A stretch of DNA of 64,000 nucleotides from Cornus controversa (Eukaryota; Streptophyta; Magnoliopsida; Cornales; Cornaceae). Under the pieces are notes generated by a model, which ran no database searches, was not told the origin of the DNA, and worked only from the letters and a program-made list of their open reading frames with translations. Within the stretch, counting starts at the first letter, position 1. Every line of letters begins with the position of its first letter. The stretch is taken from contig CM048848.1 in the NCBI GenBank assembly GCA_026545225.1, positions 16,109,353 through 16,173,352 on the forward strand, given 5' to 3'. This document shows positions 23,150-34,315 of the stretch, piece after piece. A program made the translations under genes and the position numbers.

Positions 23150-24360
23150 GAAATGGTGTTTAGCATTGATCTTGCTCCCGGTACCGCGCCCATCTCTATG
23201 GCACTATACCATATGGCTTCGACAGAATTGAAGGAGTTAAAGGATCAATTGTAAGAGTTGATGGATAAGGGATTTGTATGACCTAGTACATCACCTTGGG
23301 GAGCTCCAATCCTCTTTGTTAAAAAGAAAGATGGATCTTTGCGATTGTGTATAGACTACCGGAAGTTGAACGATTAAGAATAAATATCTTTTGCCAAGAA
23401 TAGATGAATCAACTTAAGGGTTCAACTTATTTTTCGAAGATCGACTTGAGGTCAGGGTATTACCAATTGAGGGTTTGGGAATAGGACATTTCGAAGATAG
23501 TTTTTCAGACTAGATATAGCCACTATGAGTTTCTAGTGATATCATTTGGTTTGACGAACGCACCAGTGGCATTCATGGGCTTAATGAACCAAGTCTTCAG
23601 TGTGTACTTGGACAAATTCGTGGTGGTATTCGTGAATGATATTCTTGTGTATTCTTCTTCTATGGAGGAGCATGAGATCCACTTGAGAACTGTATTGCAG
23701 ATTTTGAGGGAGCACCATTTGTATGCCAAATACAAAAAATGTGAATTTTGGCTAACAGATGTGAAGTTCCTAGGACATGTGGTGTCAGAAGGAGGAGTTT
23801 CAGTGGACCCTTATAAGAGTGAAGTGATGATGAATTGGGAAAGGCCAAAGAACGTATTCAAAATACATAGCTTTTTAAGATTGGAGGAATATTATCGGTG
23901 TTTCATAAAGGAATTTTTGAAGTTAGTAGTGCCGATGACAAAATATACTCGTAAAGGAGTTAAGTTTGTATGGAATGATGCTTGTGAGCATTCTTTTATG
24001 GAGTTGAAGAGTAGATTGACTAGTGCTCCAATATTGATTATTCCCGAATGTGGTTTGGGTTATGTGATCTACTGTGACGCTTCACGGGATGGATTGGGAT
24101 GTGTACTAATGCAAACTAAGAGGGTTGTGGCATATGGTTCCTGATAGTTGAATATCTACGGGCAAAATTACCCAACTCATGACTTAGAGTTAGCGGCGAT
24201 AATTTTTGCATTGAAGATGTGGAGGCATTATTTGTACAGGGAAAAGTTTAAAGTTTTCTTTGATCACAAGAGCCTAAAGTACCTTTTTAAGCAAAAGGAC
24301 TTGAACATAAGGCAAAAGAGGTGGGTGGAGTACATGGAAGACTACAATTTTGATCTTTAG
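23150..24360 (+). pseudogene. Gypsy-1 reverse transcriptase and RNase H
   Basis: Reverse transcriptase starts near 23150 (APGTAPIS), then [30 protein letters not shown], a small deletion near 23373, FSKIDLRSGYYQL carrying a catalytic aspartate (about 23432-23470) and [10 protein letters not shown] (23545-23575). The polymerase box reads [10 protein letters not shown] (about 23629-23658): asparagine has replaced the first of the paired catalytic aspartates. [14 protein letters not shown] follows. RNase H begins [14 protein letters not shown] (about 24073) and continues after stops to [16 protein letters not shown] and DHKSLKYLF. The protein is inactive. Confidence 0.9.
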
Positions 24361-25447
24361 TATCACCCGGGGAAAGCTAATGTAGTTGCCAATGCTTTGA
24401 GCATAAAATCATATGGTACCTTGGCTCGTATCACCATCCGAGAGTGGAAAATGATGGAAGACATCTCAAAAATGAGATTGTACTTTAGTGAGGGTGGTGA
24501 ACCGATAACTTTATTCACACTCATTGCACAACCAACTCTAGTGAGAAGAGTGGTTGAGGAACAAAGAAATGATAGTGAGATAGAAAGCATTCGCACTCGA
24601 ATTTCAGGCGAAGTGGTGGAAAATTGGAGTGTGCATTCTGATGGTGGCATAAGGTTCAAAGGCAAAATGGTTGTACCATTGTCTTGTAGGGATGATGTTC
24701 TTAAATAGTTTCATAGCTCTAGACTTGTAGTGCATCTCGATGGTACTAAAATGTACCACAATCTATGTAGACAATATTGGTGGAAGGGTATGAAAAAGGG
24801 CATTGCATAGTTTGTGGCGAGGTGCCTCACTTATCAATAAGTGAAGGTCGAGCATCAGAGGCCGGTAGGTTTATTACAGCCATTATCAATGACTATGTGG
24901 AAGTAGGAGCACGTCACTATGGACTTTGTGACAGGGTTACCAAGGACGAGGAAGAGTCACGACGTAGTTTGGGTCATTATGGACCGATTGACTAAGGTGG
25001 CTCATTTTCTTTTGATTCGAGTGACGGATGATGTGGATACTCTTAGTTGACTATATATTAATCAGATTTTGAGACTGTATGGAGTGCTAGTTTCTATTGT
25101 GTCTGATAGAGATTCAAGGTTCACGTCATGATTTTGGCAGAGTTTTCAGGCTACATTTAATACAAACCTCCATTTCAATACAAATTTTCATCCTTAGACA
25201 GATGGTTAGTCAGAGTGTACCATATAGATTTTGGAGGATATGTTTCAGGTATATGCACTTGATTTCTGTGGTAGTTGGGAGGATCACCTTCCATTGGTGG
25301 AGTTTGCATGCAATAATAACTATCAAGCTAGTATTAAGATGGCCCCATTTGAGGCCTTGTATGGTAGACCTTGTAGGTCACTCGTGTGTTGGACAGAGGT
25401 TGGAAAGACAGTGGCTTTGGGGTGTGCTATTGTCTAAAAAACTATAG
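24361..25447 (+). pseudogene. Gypsy-1 linker and integrase
   Basis: After a conserved linker (LYFSEGGEP, TLFTLIAQPTLV; 24480-24545), the integrase zinc-binding domain lies at about 24740-24840 (YWWKGMKKGIA, then CLTYQ). The catalytic core has VTMDFVTGLPRTRKSHD (about 24915-24965), LTKVAHFL, and IVSDRDSRFTS with a catalytic aspartate (about 25100). The stretch 25190-25230 carries three TAG codons within 13 codons. The C-terminal side at 25231-25437 is open (SWEDHLPLVEFACNN, APFEALYGRPCRS). It would insert cDNA but is inactive. Confidence 0.85.
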
Positions 25448-25551
25448 AAAAGATAAAGATTATAAGACAATGGTTACTTACAAGGCAACGGCCTTTGGCA
25501 TTTGAGGTGGGAGACCATTTCTTCCTTAAGGTCTCGTCATGATGAGGTTTT

Positions 25552-25929
25552 ATGAGATTCGGGCGTAGCGGGAAGCTAGCCCTACGATTTATAGATCCGT
25601 TCGAGATATTGGATCATGTGGGTGAGGTTGCTTATTGCTTGGCATTGCCACCGAAAATGTCAAGTGTGCACAATACTTTCCACGTTTCTATGTTAAGAAA
25701 GTATGAGCCAAATCCATCACATGTTCTAGATTGGACAGATCTTGAAGTGGAGGAAGACGTGTCTTATAAGGAGAGACCGATACAAGCTTTGAATGCTAGA
25801 GAGCAAATGCTTCGGGGCAAAATCATCCATTCGGTTAAAGTACTTTGGAGGCATCATGGAGTCGAGGAGGCTACGTGGGAGCGGGAACAAGAAGTTTGCT
25901 CAAAATACCTTGAGTTGTTCACTACTTGA
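25552..25929 (+). pseudogene. Gypsy-1 integrase C-terminus and chromodomain
   Basis: GEVAYCLALPPKMSSVHNTF and HVSMLRKY are the conserved GPY/F-type end of integrase. The last about 50 residues (SYKERPIQALNARE, IHSVKVLWRHHGVEEATWER) fit the plant retrotransposon chromodomain. In this lineage the domain steers integration to heterochromatin. The frame is open to TGA at 25927-25929 and is shared with the reverse transcriptase. Alternative names: chromovirus, Del or Tekay clade. Confidence 0.88.
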
Positions 25930-25976
25930 GGTAAGTTTCTAATTTCGAGGACGAAATTCCTTGAAGGTGGGGAGGT

Positions 25977-28230
25977 TGTAGAGACCGAGACCAATTTTGA
26001 TCGATTTTCATTTTATCCATCATAATTGCCATAAATGCATTTTAAATGGTGTTTAGCATGTTTTGAGTGTGGGAAACATGTTTGGGAACATCTTTAGAGG
26101 TTCTGGAAAATTTTAGGAGCGTTCAAGTAAGTTTAAGAATTTTGGGTTGGCAGGGCCCGAGAAGCGAGTAGGGTGGGCCCAGGAATCCAAAACATTTTTA
26201 GAAAATATTTATTCTTGGTTTTAGACCAAATGAGATATTTAAAGAGTTAAGGAAGTAATTTCGGAGCCGTAGGACCTTCCAAAATGGAAAAGAGAGGTCA
26301 GGAAGGTACGTTAAGTGGCCCGAGGGCATTTTGGTTATTTCACAGCCCTAAATGTTTTTAATATTTGAAAATGTAGAGAACCACTCATTCTCTCTTGACC
26401 AAGCTCTTGCCTAACTCTCTCTCTTCTCTCCCACTTCATCTCTCTTCATTTTGGAAGCCTTCGGCTAGGATTTGGGAGTTGCCAAAGAAAGACAACCTGT
26501 AGCACGGGTCAAGAGCTTCAGTTTGAACTGAACAATCTTGGATTTTGGCAAGGTAGACCTTGGTCAAATTCTTAGAGATTGCTTGGAAAGCCTTCATTTT
26601 CTAGGTAGGGGTGTTATTTCTCTCCTAGTTGTCGATTCTAGGGTTTTGGTGGATTTGGGGAGGTTTTAATTGAGTTAGCATGTGAGTTAGTATGTTAGGG
26701 TTTGGTGGTTTGTTCTTTCCCTCTCATAATGTGTTTATACATGCTAGGAAGATTCATATTATGATGCATTGTGTGCATACATGTGCTATTGGTGATATGG
26801 TAGCATATCTAGCTAAGATGTGATTTTTTTGCATATATGAATTATGTGCATAGTTGTGAGCATATAGGTGTGTATATGTTGGTTGTGGAGGTATATGAGG
26901 ATTGAATGCATGCTAGATTAACATAGCAAGTATGTGCATTGTACAAGCATGAATAATATATGCTAGGTTATGGATTGTATTCATATGAGAATGATATGCA
27001 TGTCTTGTAACATATATGTGGCTATATGTTGTATCTGATGATGTATGAGCTAAATGCATTTATTCGTGACTTGAATTTGTGTTAACTTAACATGAGAACG
27101 TGCAATATGCCATGTAGTGTAGTGACATATATACTATATAGGTCAGTGTCGATTTGATGCCTAGGTGGGTTGGGGCATTCCTGCTGAGCCGTTGAGTTGC
27201 TCACCCCTATTTCCCCAAAAATTTTACAGATAAGGCACCAATGATGGATGCGACTTGAGCATCCAAGTGGAACTCCCTGTAGCGTTTTAGCTATTTCTTT
27301 TGGATATTGTATATATGCATGGCTATCTATGCCGGCTTGTGTCATGATTGTTTTGTGCAGTTGTAATCATAGCTGAATTATTAGCATTTTTTTACCATGT
27401 GCATGTAATTCATTTGATGACTATGAACTCGAAAGGCCACGTGTAGGGAAATGTATATTTGAATTAATTGTATGGATTTGTGATGTATGGATTCATGAGG
27501 CCTTGACTTCTAATCATGTTATGATATTGTATGGATGATTCTAAGTGATTAGAATGTGGTTAGATATGAATGGGGAATGATTGGGATTATTTGAGAAGAG
27601 TTGGGATAAATGTATGTTTTCGAATTACAGTTATGAGATGTATGAATTTTGATATCAACGAATGATGAATGTATGAGTTTTATCAAGTTTTAATTAAGTT
27701 TCAGCTTTTGTATGAATTGGTGAGGTGATGGAATGCATCTACATTGGAATTATACAGGTTTTGAGAGTTTGGACACTTTCGGTCGCTTAGCTCTCAGCAG
27801 CAGCTGGCTGAAAATGTGAGATCCCGAACATTGTAAATTGGGGACTTGTTTCGAACGGCTAAGGGAAGGCTTCTACTGGCTGAAAGCATCCTTTCAGCCG
27901 ACCGAAGTTGCTCTCCAGCCGATTGACAGAATTGGTAACTGAAGGTCAGTTAAACCCAGGTTTAAGCCGACCGGAGGGTAGTGTTAGCCGACTGAAACTG
28001 GGCTGGGATAAAATTTCATGATTTCTAGAATGGGAGTGAACATGTATGGATGTATGATTCAATGTGGGGCCCATTGGGGTGAATGGTGATACATATATAC
28101 GCCCACAAAATCATGTATATATGGTTAGCTTCCGCCGTTATATGGTTTTGGAGTGGTTGTACATAAGAGGTGATGACGTGTGATTGGATCACCCCTCGGC
28201 TTTCTGGGAGTCAGAAATCGGGGTGTGACA
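25977..28230 (+). repeat. Gypsy-1 3' LTR (copy C), 2254 bp
   Basis: TGTAGAGACC..GGGGTGTGACA, preceded by purine tract GGTGGGGAGG. Parts in order: pyrimidine-rich leader (about 26390-26450), donor-like CTAG|GTAGGGG (26605), acceptor-like ATTTTACAG|ATAAGG (27221-27235) and palindrome cluster (27780-27990) with TTTCAGCCGACCGAAG at 27892-27907. Confidence 0.92.
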
Positions 28231-29051
28231 GTCCCAAGGTCTAAAATCCAAATATGTTAAGTGTTGGTTGATCATGTGCTTTGGAACATGCTCCCAAGAT
28301 ATACATCTATGCTAGCTAATTTATTATAGCTCGATTAGTTTAATAAATGGTAAATCCAAGCGCTTGGTTCGACTTTAATAAAATGGGTATACATCTTGGC
28401 AAAGTGCATATGTTTTATTAATGGCTTATTAATTAAATAGAAAATAATCAAGTGACTTAATAAATATTTAATTGTTGATTTGGATTATTTGGCAGTTATA
28501 CATCCATATCCAATTGTGAGTAGAGGGGTAATTTCGTATAATTAACATGGGTGTTTTGTGTTGAGGCAACACAAGGTTTAAAGAGAACACATGGTTCAAC
28601 CATTCTCGAGTTAGAGTGCAACCATACTTATATAGTGGCATTAAGTTGTGGTTAATGGATTATTAAAATTTAAGGTCATGGGATGACTGGGCCAATTTAT
28701 AATCCATTGGAGCCAATAAGAGTTTGGGCCCTTAAATAAGATCCTCACTTCTAGTCTACTAGGTTGATTTAAAACCAATTGGCTTGTTAAATATGAATTG
28801 ATTTAATGTGCTAGGGATATTTGTAATTTCATTACATGCTAAAGACACAAGTGGAATTATATATAAATATATATTAGATATTTTAATATCCTAGAATATA
28901 TATTAATATATATATATAATTTAAATATATACATAATATCTTATTTTGCGTAGGAGAACATAAGATATGGAATGTGTATATACTTTCCTTTTATATGAAT
29001 ATATGATTTATCATATCTTGCATATATGGAAAGGAAAAGTTGACTTGGGAG
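28231..29051 (+). other. Promoter-like, possibly Copia LTR sequence, left piece
   Basis: Non-coding AT-rich sequence between LTR C and LTR unit D. Its right piece resumes at 35863 with TTATAAATATG (35871-35881), a TATA box followed by CT-rich DNA, an LTR- or promoter-like arrangement. TGTTAAGTGTTGG at 28255 could be an LTR start. No second copy exists in the window, so the identity stays open. Confidence 0.4.
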
Positions 29052-31447
29052 TGTAAGGGCCGTGACTATTTTTAGTCGATTTTCTTGAATTTTTATTTAA
29101 TTGTCATATTAAGACATTAAATGATTATATATGTGTTTTAAATGTAAAATGCATGTTTAGATAACTTATTTGAGGTTTTGGAAAGTGTTCGGAGCTTTTG
29201 GCAAAAGTTAACTTTTTCGGGTTCGGTCAACCCAAGGGCGCGGGCCCCGTGGGCCCAAAAAATCTGAAAGTGTCAGAATGACTTTAAATTTGGAAGGTAA
29301 CTTAAATAAAATATTTGACGTGCTACGGAATCAATTTCGTGTCAATCGGAGTTACGAAACTCCAAAAATGAGCCCGAAAAGATTTAGTGAAATGGTAATG
29401 GCATACTTGTAAATATGTGTAGGTCATTTGGGCTATAAATAGCAATGAGAACTTAGCCATTCTCACTATCTTCTCCCAACATCCATGTAAGCATCTATAC
29501 ATATATATACATAGCATCTTCATCTTCTTCCTTTCTTCATGAATATTGAGGGGCCTTGGGTGAGAATTTGAGTTTACCAAAGAAGGAAGAAACGATCTAC
29601 GTGTTGAGAGCTTGAGATTAATAAGTTCAAAATCAACTTAGGAGAAGGTTGATCTTTTGGGGTGAGATTTGGGGAAATTCAATTGGAAGCTCTTCCAATT
29701 TGAGGTAAGGATGTTTAACTCATAAAATTCAGGATTCTTGTAAATATATTGGTTGTCTACGATAACCAATTGGTTATGTGGAGTAATTAGATGTTCTTCA
29801 ATGCTCAAGCATGCTATTGATACCATTAAATGTGCTTTTAATGTTGGTTGATATGATTGTATGTTTATAAATGCCTTAGAGAAATTTATAAGCATGTTGG
29901 AATTGATTTGTGAATTTATTTTGGTGGGCTCATATATAATTGTGAGGGTGACCTTCATATGTTTGATAAATTGCTTTAAAAATATTGTGAAGAATATGTG
30001 GTTATGTGAAATGTGGAGGTGTGAAGCATGTTCATTGTAAATACATATGATGCTTAAATGAGAATTTGTTTAAGTGTGATTGTTAAATGCCTCATTGGTT
30101 GCAAATTATGAATGTACATACATAAAGTAGTGGGGTTCATCTTCATTGGTATGGTGAGGGAGGTGAGCTCAATGTGAACAGTGGAGTCCATTCGGTAAAA
30201 CGGCGAGATATTCCGGTAAAGGTAACCCTCAAGAGGTATTCCGGTAAAGGTAACCGTCTATAGGTGGGATTGGTTGTTCACGGGAATTGGAGACCAATAT
30301 GTGGGAAGGATGAGGGAGTTGTGCATATCATGTTGCATTCTACCTTGTTTATGATATGGTTGTGTTGTGTGAATAAATTTTTAACATGTTAAATGCAAAT
30401 GTATGTTTATGTGATATTCACGGAATTGGTGAAAGTGTGTTTTAGACATTTCTACTGAGCGTGTGGTTGCTCATCCCATGAGGATTAATATTTTTTAGGA
30501 AATGGAAAGGAGGTGATGGAGTCTCCCCAATAGTACATTGGCGTGGAGCAGTTTTGGTCCCTTTAAAGACTTTATGTTGCCTTATTTGAACGCATGTCCG
30601 GATTGTGGACTATATGCATGAAATGAACATGTAAAGACCATTTATGTTTCGAGAACATGTATTGTTTATGCTTTATGATTTTATGCACTTAAATATGAAT
30701 TTTTGGTGTATGTGATTCATGACTTATGATTTCAAACGTTAAAAGTATGGTGTTGAACATAGAAAGTGCTTGATGATACGAATGATGGTTTCATAGTTTC
30801 ATTAATGTTCATTTTAGCATGTTTATGATTTAAGGGTTAATTATATGAGATGGATGAGATTTTGACACTCCTTTCATAGTTTGGATGTGGTTGGAAGAGT
30901 TTTATGTGTTAGAGATGTTTGGATATGAGTATTGGGGTGAATTTTGGTTTAAAAGGTGTAAAATAGGATTTTCAGGTTGTATTAGTTGACTTACCTCCTT
31001 TTATAAGTTGATTAACATTGATAGAGTGTTTTATAGCTTTCTAGAGTAGTAAATTAGTCAACTGATTGATTCCATAAGTCGACTGATGCACTTATAAGTC
31101 GACTGATAAGTCGACTAATGCAGATTTTTAAAATCTTGAAATAGACATAATTTGGTCGTTTCAAACCCGAATTGTAAGGGCCAGAAATTATTTTGACCAG
31201 TTCCAAGTGGATTTGGACCGGATTGATTTTTTCGGATTAATTAAATTTCGAAAAGGGTGTGGATATATTTCCATATAAGTGGAAGGTGTTTGTATGTGTA
31301 TATATATATATATATATATCTAAATATATATATATATACATGGTGCCTATATTTATATTCAATTATAAATATATGGGGGGCTTTTACGCAATTATGAGGA
31401 AATGTGGGTGCCTATGCATGATTACATGTATTTTGTGTAGGGTGTAG

Positions 31448-31485
<38 letters not shown>

Positions 31486-31549
31486 TGTAATATGTGTGGC
31501 TGTGAGTGTTGGACCAAATAAGAGAGAGACCACATATGGGTCAGCCGAA

Positions 31550-31640
31550 AAAAAGGAGAAAAGAAAGAAGAGAAAAGAAAAGAGAAAAGAAGAAAAAGAA
31601 GAAAAGAAAAAGAAAAGAAAAGAAAGAAAGAGAGAGGAGA
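31550..31640. repeat. Long purine-only tract
   Basis: About 90 bases of A and G only (mainly GAAAA and AGAAA units), followed by GA-rich sequence to about 31690. It lies in LTR E, upstream of the GC-rich leader block. Such mirror-like purine tracts can form triplex DNA. Open frames across it on both strands reflect composition, not coding. Confidence 0.85.
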
Positions 31641-32524
31641 AGTCGGGGAGAGAGAAAGAGAAACCGAGGAAGGGAGATCGGGAGTCGTGAGAGAGGAGGA
31701 GCACCGGCGGCGGTGACTGGGGGCTGCCGACCGCTCACAGTGGAGGTGGCTTGCGGCGGCGATGGTGGTGGAGACACGGTTGGGCCGTGTTTGGCGCAGC
31801 TGAAGGCGGTCTCTCGGGTGGTGCGACGAGCGGCGGTGGTCGTTTTCGGCAGGGGGTTCTGGTTCACGGCTGTGGAGCGGTGGATGCTGGCGGTTGGAGG
31901 AGACTGCCGGGGTGGAGAGCCTTCGGTTGCTCACGGTGGATCTGGGTTTTCACGGCTGTTTGGACAGCTTATTGGGGTGGTTCACGGTGGCAGTGGACAG
32001 TCCTCTTGGCCAGAATTGCTGGGTTTTTGGATGAATTCCGGTGAGACTTGTTGGGTTTCGGCTTGGTCGGCTAGCTATGGGCTTCAGTTTTGTGTTTGGG
32101 TTGGTTGTGGTCGTGATGATCTTACTGCTGAGTTTGGTTGGTGATGAGGCTGGCCGGTAGTGGAACTTGGGGGTTTCGGTTATGGCTAAACAGTGGGTCT
32201 CCTTGGTGCCTCGACGGCTGGGTTTGCTCATGAATTGTGACTGATTGTGGTGGTGTAGCCGCGACTCGGGTTGGCTGAAGTTGGTGGTTTTGAATAGTTG
32301 TTTCGATAGCCGGCTGTGGCTGGGTATGCTGGCCAAACATGGTGACGGTTGTGGGTCTTCGGATTGTTGGTTGGTGTTTTGGTAGTAAGCGAGAGAGGTG
32401 GAGAATGGTGACTTTAAGGGTGAGAACTTGGGGCTGCTATGGATTGATGGCTCAATGGTGGGTTTGACTTGAACATTTGTTTGAGCTTGGATTAAAAATA
32501 GTGGTAGCTTAGTTTGGCACAAAG

Positions 32525-32530
32525 AAGGTG

Positions 32531-32575
<45 letters not shown>
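32525..32575. repeat. TA dinucleotide array in LTR E
   Basis: About 46 bases of uninterrupted alternating A and T. Shorter TA runs occur at 31300-31320, 31325-31338 and 31450-31480 in the same LTR. Confidence 0.9.
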
Positions 32576-32577
<2 letters not shown>

Positions 32578-33954
32578 GTGTGCGATAATGGATAGTGTGG
32601 GGGCTTAGACTTTTAAATTAAAGATGGGCTTAACATTTGGACCTTGATATTGGGCTTGCCAAATTGATTGGGTTGAAGATAGTTATGATTATTCTTGGGC
32701 CTAATTAAAATGGTCCAAGAATGGGGATGAAAGGGAACGAATTAGCCCAATGGAGTTGCTCGTGTTAACTTTGACGAGGGACTAGACCGGATCAGGCTTG
32801 GAAACAGACCGATTTGCAGGCACGGACCGGTTGAGAGCGGGACCTAAGGCAAGTTGATTCTTGCCTCTATCTCTTACGTACATTTTATTTACGTTGAGTA
32901 ATTTACATATGTTATTAATTTGATCATATGTGGTATGTGTATATACATGTATATGTAGGCGCTTATATATATATATGTGTATAGGGAATGTGGTACATAC
33001 ATGGGATGTGAGAGGATATACATGTGCGTGTGTGTATATATATATGTATGTGCGGGTTGGGAAGGGATAACATGTTAAATTCATCGCCTGTTTGCATTGT
33101 GATATGCATGTATGTTTAGATCAAAGTCTATGAAAAGTATGCTAAATAATATCTGTTTAGCTAGGTGTCGTCTTGTATGCATATGTGGCTCTTATGCATG
33201 AGGTTCAGTATATATATATAAGTGAATATATATATATATGGTTGCAGCGATTGAAATGCATGCTAAGTATGAATTTAACTTTTGGCAAGTATTTGAAAAG
33301 CATGAAATGTGCTAAGTGCTTTATATGTTCTTGATACATATGTGGGTGATGTAACGTATATGTGTGTATATATATATTGTGATTGGAATGCATGTTAGCT
33401 ACTTGTAGTGAATACATGCATTGAATGAGAGCATGACTGTATTTATGCTAGCGTAGGTGCATATGTGATTTATATGCATGATTTGACATGTACGTGATTA
33501 CATGTGGGGTTACGGGAATGAAATGCATGCTATCTGTTTATAGGAAATGCATGCATGGGTTATAGCATGATAAATAAGTGCTAGGGTTGAAATTGTTGGC
33601 ATATGTGATGTGTTATGCGGGTATTGAACATATATGTGTTATATGTGTTGGGATGTGATGAGAAGCATGCTAGATACTTCTTTTTAGTATTCATAAGCAT
33701 GGGTTGAAGCATGAAAGTATTATGCTGTGTATATATGCATCCATATCGCATGTATAGGAGGGAAATGACACATACGAGGTTGTACGTGGGTTTACATGTA
33801 TAGGTAATTATATGTGTGGTTATGCGGAGACGAAATGTACACTATGTTTTCTTAAAACTAGCTTGTACATTGTGAAGCACAAAATTGAATGTTCGGTAGC
33901 TATATGTTCGAAATGCATATATGGTGCCGTTGTGAGGAAACGGGAAAGTGTGGT

Positions 33955-34315
33955 TGAGTAACCTAGAGTAGGTCAATACTCGGTTGCGGTTGTGGTCATA
34001 AAGTGGGCAAGTCACCCAGAGTAGGTCAATACTCGGTCACGGTGAGGGCACTGGAGTGGTTACGTCATCTTGGAGTAGGTAAATACTCGGTGACGGTGGT
34101 CTACTCACCTTGGAGTAGGTAAATACTCGGTGGGGATTCCAAAAAGATGCCCAATCACTTTGGAGTAGGTAAATACTCGGTGGTTGTGGTTTGCTCACCT
34201 TGGAGTAGGTAAATACTCGGTGAGAATTCTAGACAGGGGCCAAGTCATCTTTGAGTAGGTAAATACTCAGTGACGGTGGTCTATCCACCTTGGAGTAAGT
34301 AAATACTCGGTGGCA
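33955..34315 (+). repeat. Hairpin minisatellite in LTR E, eight units
   Basis: Eight copies of GAGTAGGTAAATACTCGG or close variants, spaced about 38-57 bp. Each folds as stem GAGTA/TACTC with a six-base loop, extended by an outer stem that differs between units but stays paired (for example CTCACC/GGTGAG and GTCATC/GGTGAC). The array lies about 600-950 bp upstream of the acceptor-like site. Confidence 0.85.

Larger units (their letters stand above)
19485..28230 (+). mobile_element. Gypsy-1: chromodomain Gypsy element (Tekay/Del type)
   Basis: 5' LTR (19485-21125, missing its first ~610 bp), primer site, gag, protease, reverse transcriptase, RNase H, integrase, chromodomain, purine tract (25963-25976) and full 3' LTR (25977-28230). 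Gag and most of pol share one frame, as in this lineage, but many in-frame stops inactivate it. The LTRs differ at scattered positions and by small indels, so it is not young. The left target duplication is lost with the 5' end. Confidence 0.9.

Noticed and set aside
24777-24995. 72-residue open frame in Gypsy-1
   Set aside because: It is a shifted-frame shadow of the integrase zinc-binding and core region, which is recognisable with stops in the pol frame.
31506-32144. 212-residue + open frame, with overlapping minus frames of 160 and 190 residues
   Set aside because: It lies inside solo LTR E across a purine tract and a GC-rich block. Frames are open on both strands at once because A+G and G+C bias remove stop codons. 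No known domain is visible.
32525-32575. TA run as a cruciform-forming origin or attachment site
   Set aside because: Several TA runs occur throughout LTR E and elsewhere. It is ordinary microsatellite sequence with nothing specific next to it.
33955-34315. Regularly spaced repeats that could suggest a CRISPR array
   Set aside because: This is plant nuclear DNA inside an LTR. Spacing is irregular, the 'spacers' are themselves similar, and there are no cas genes.
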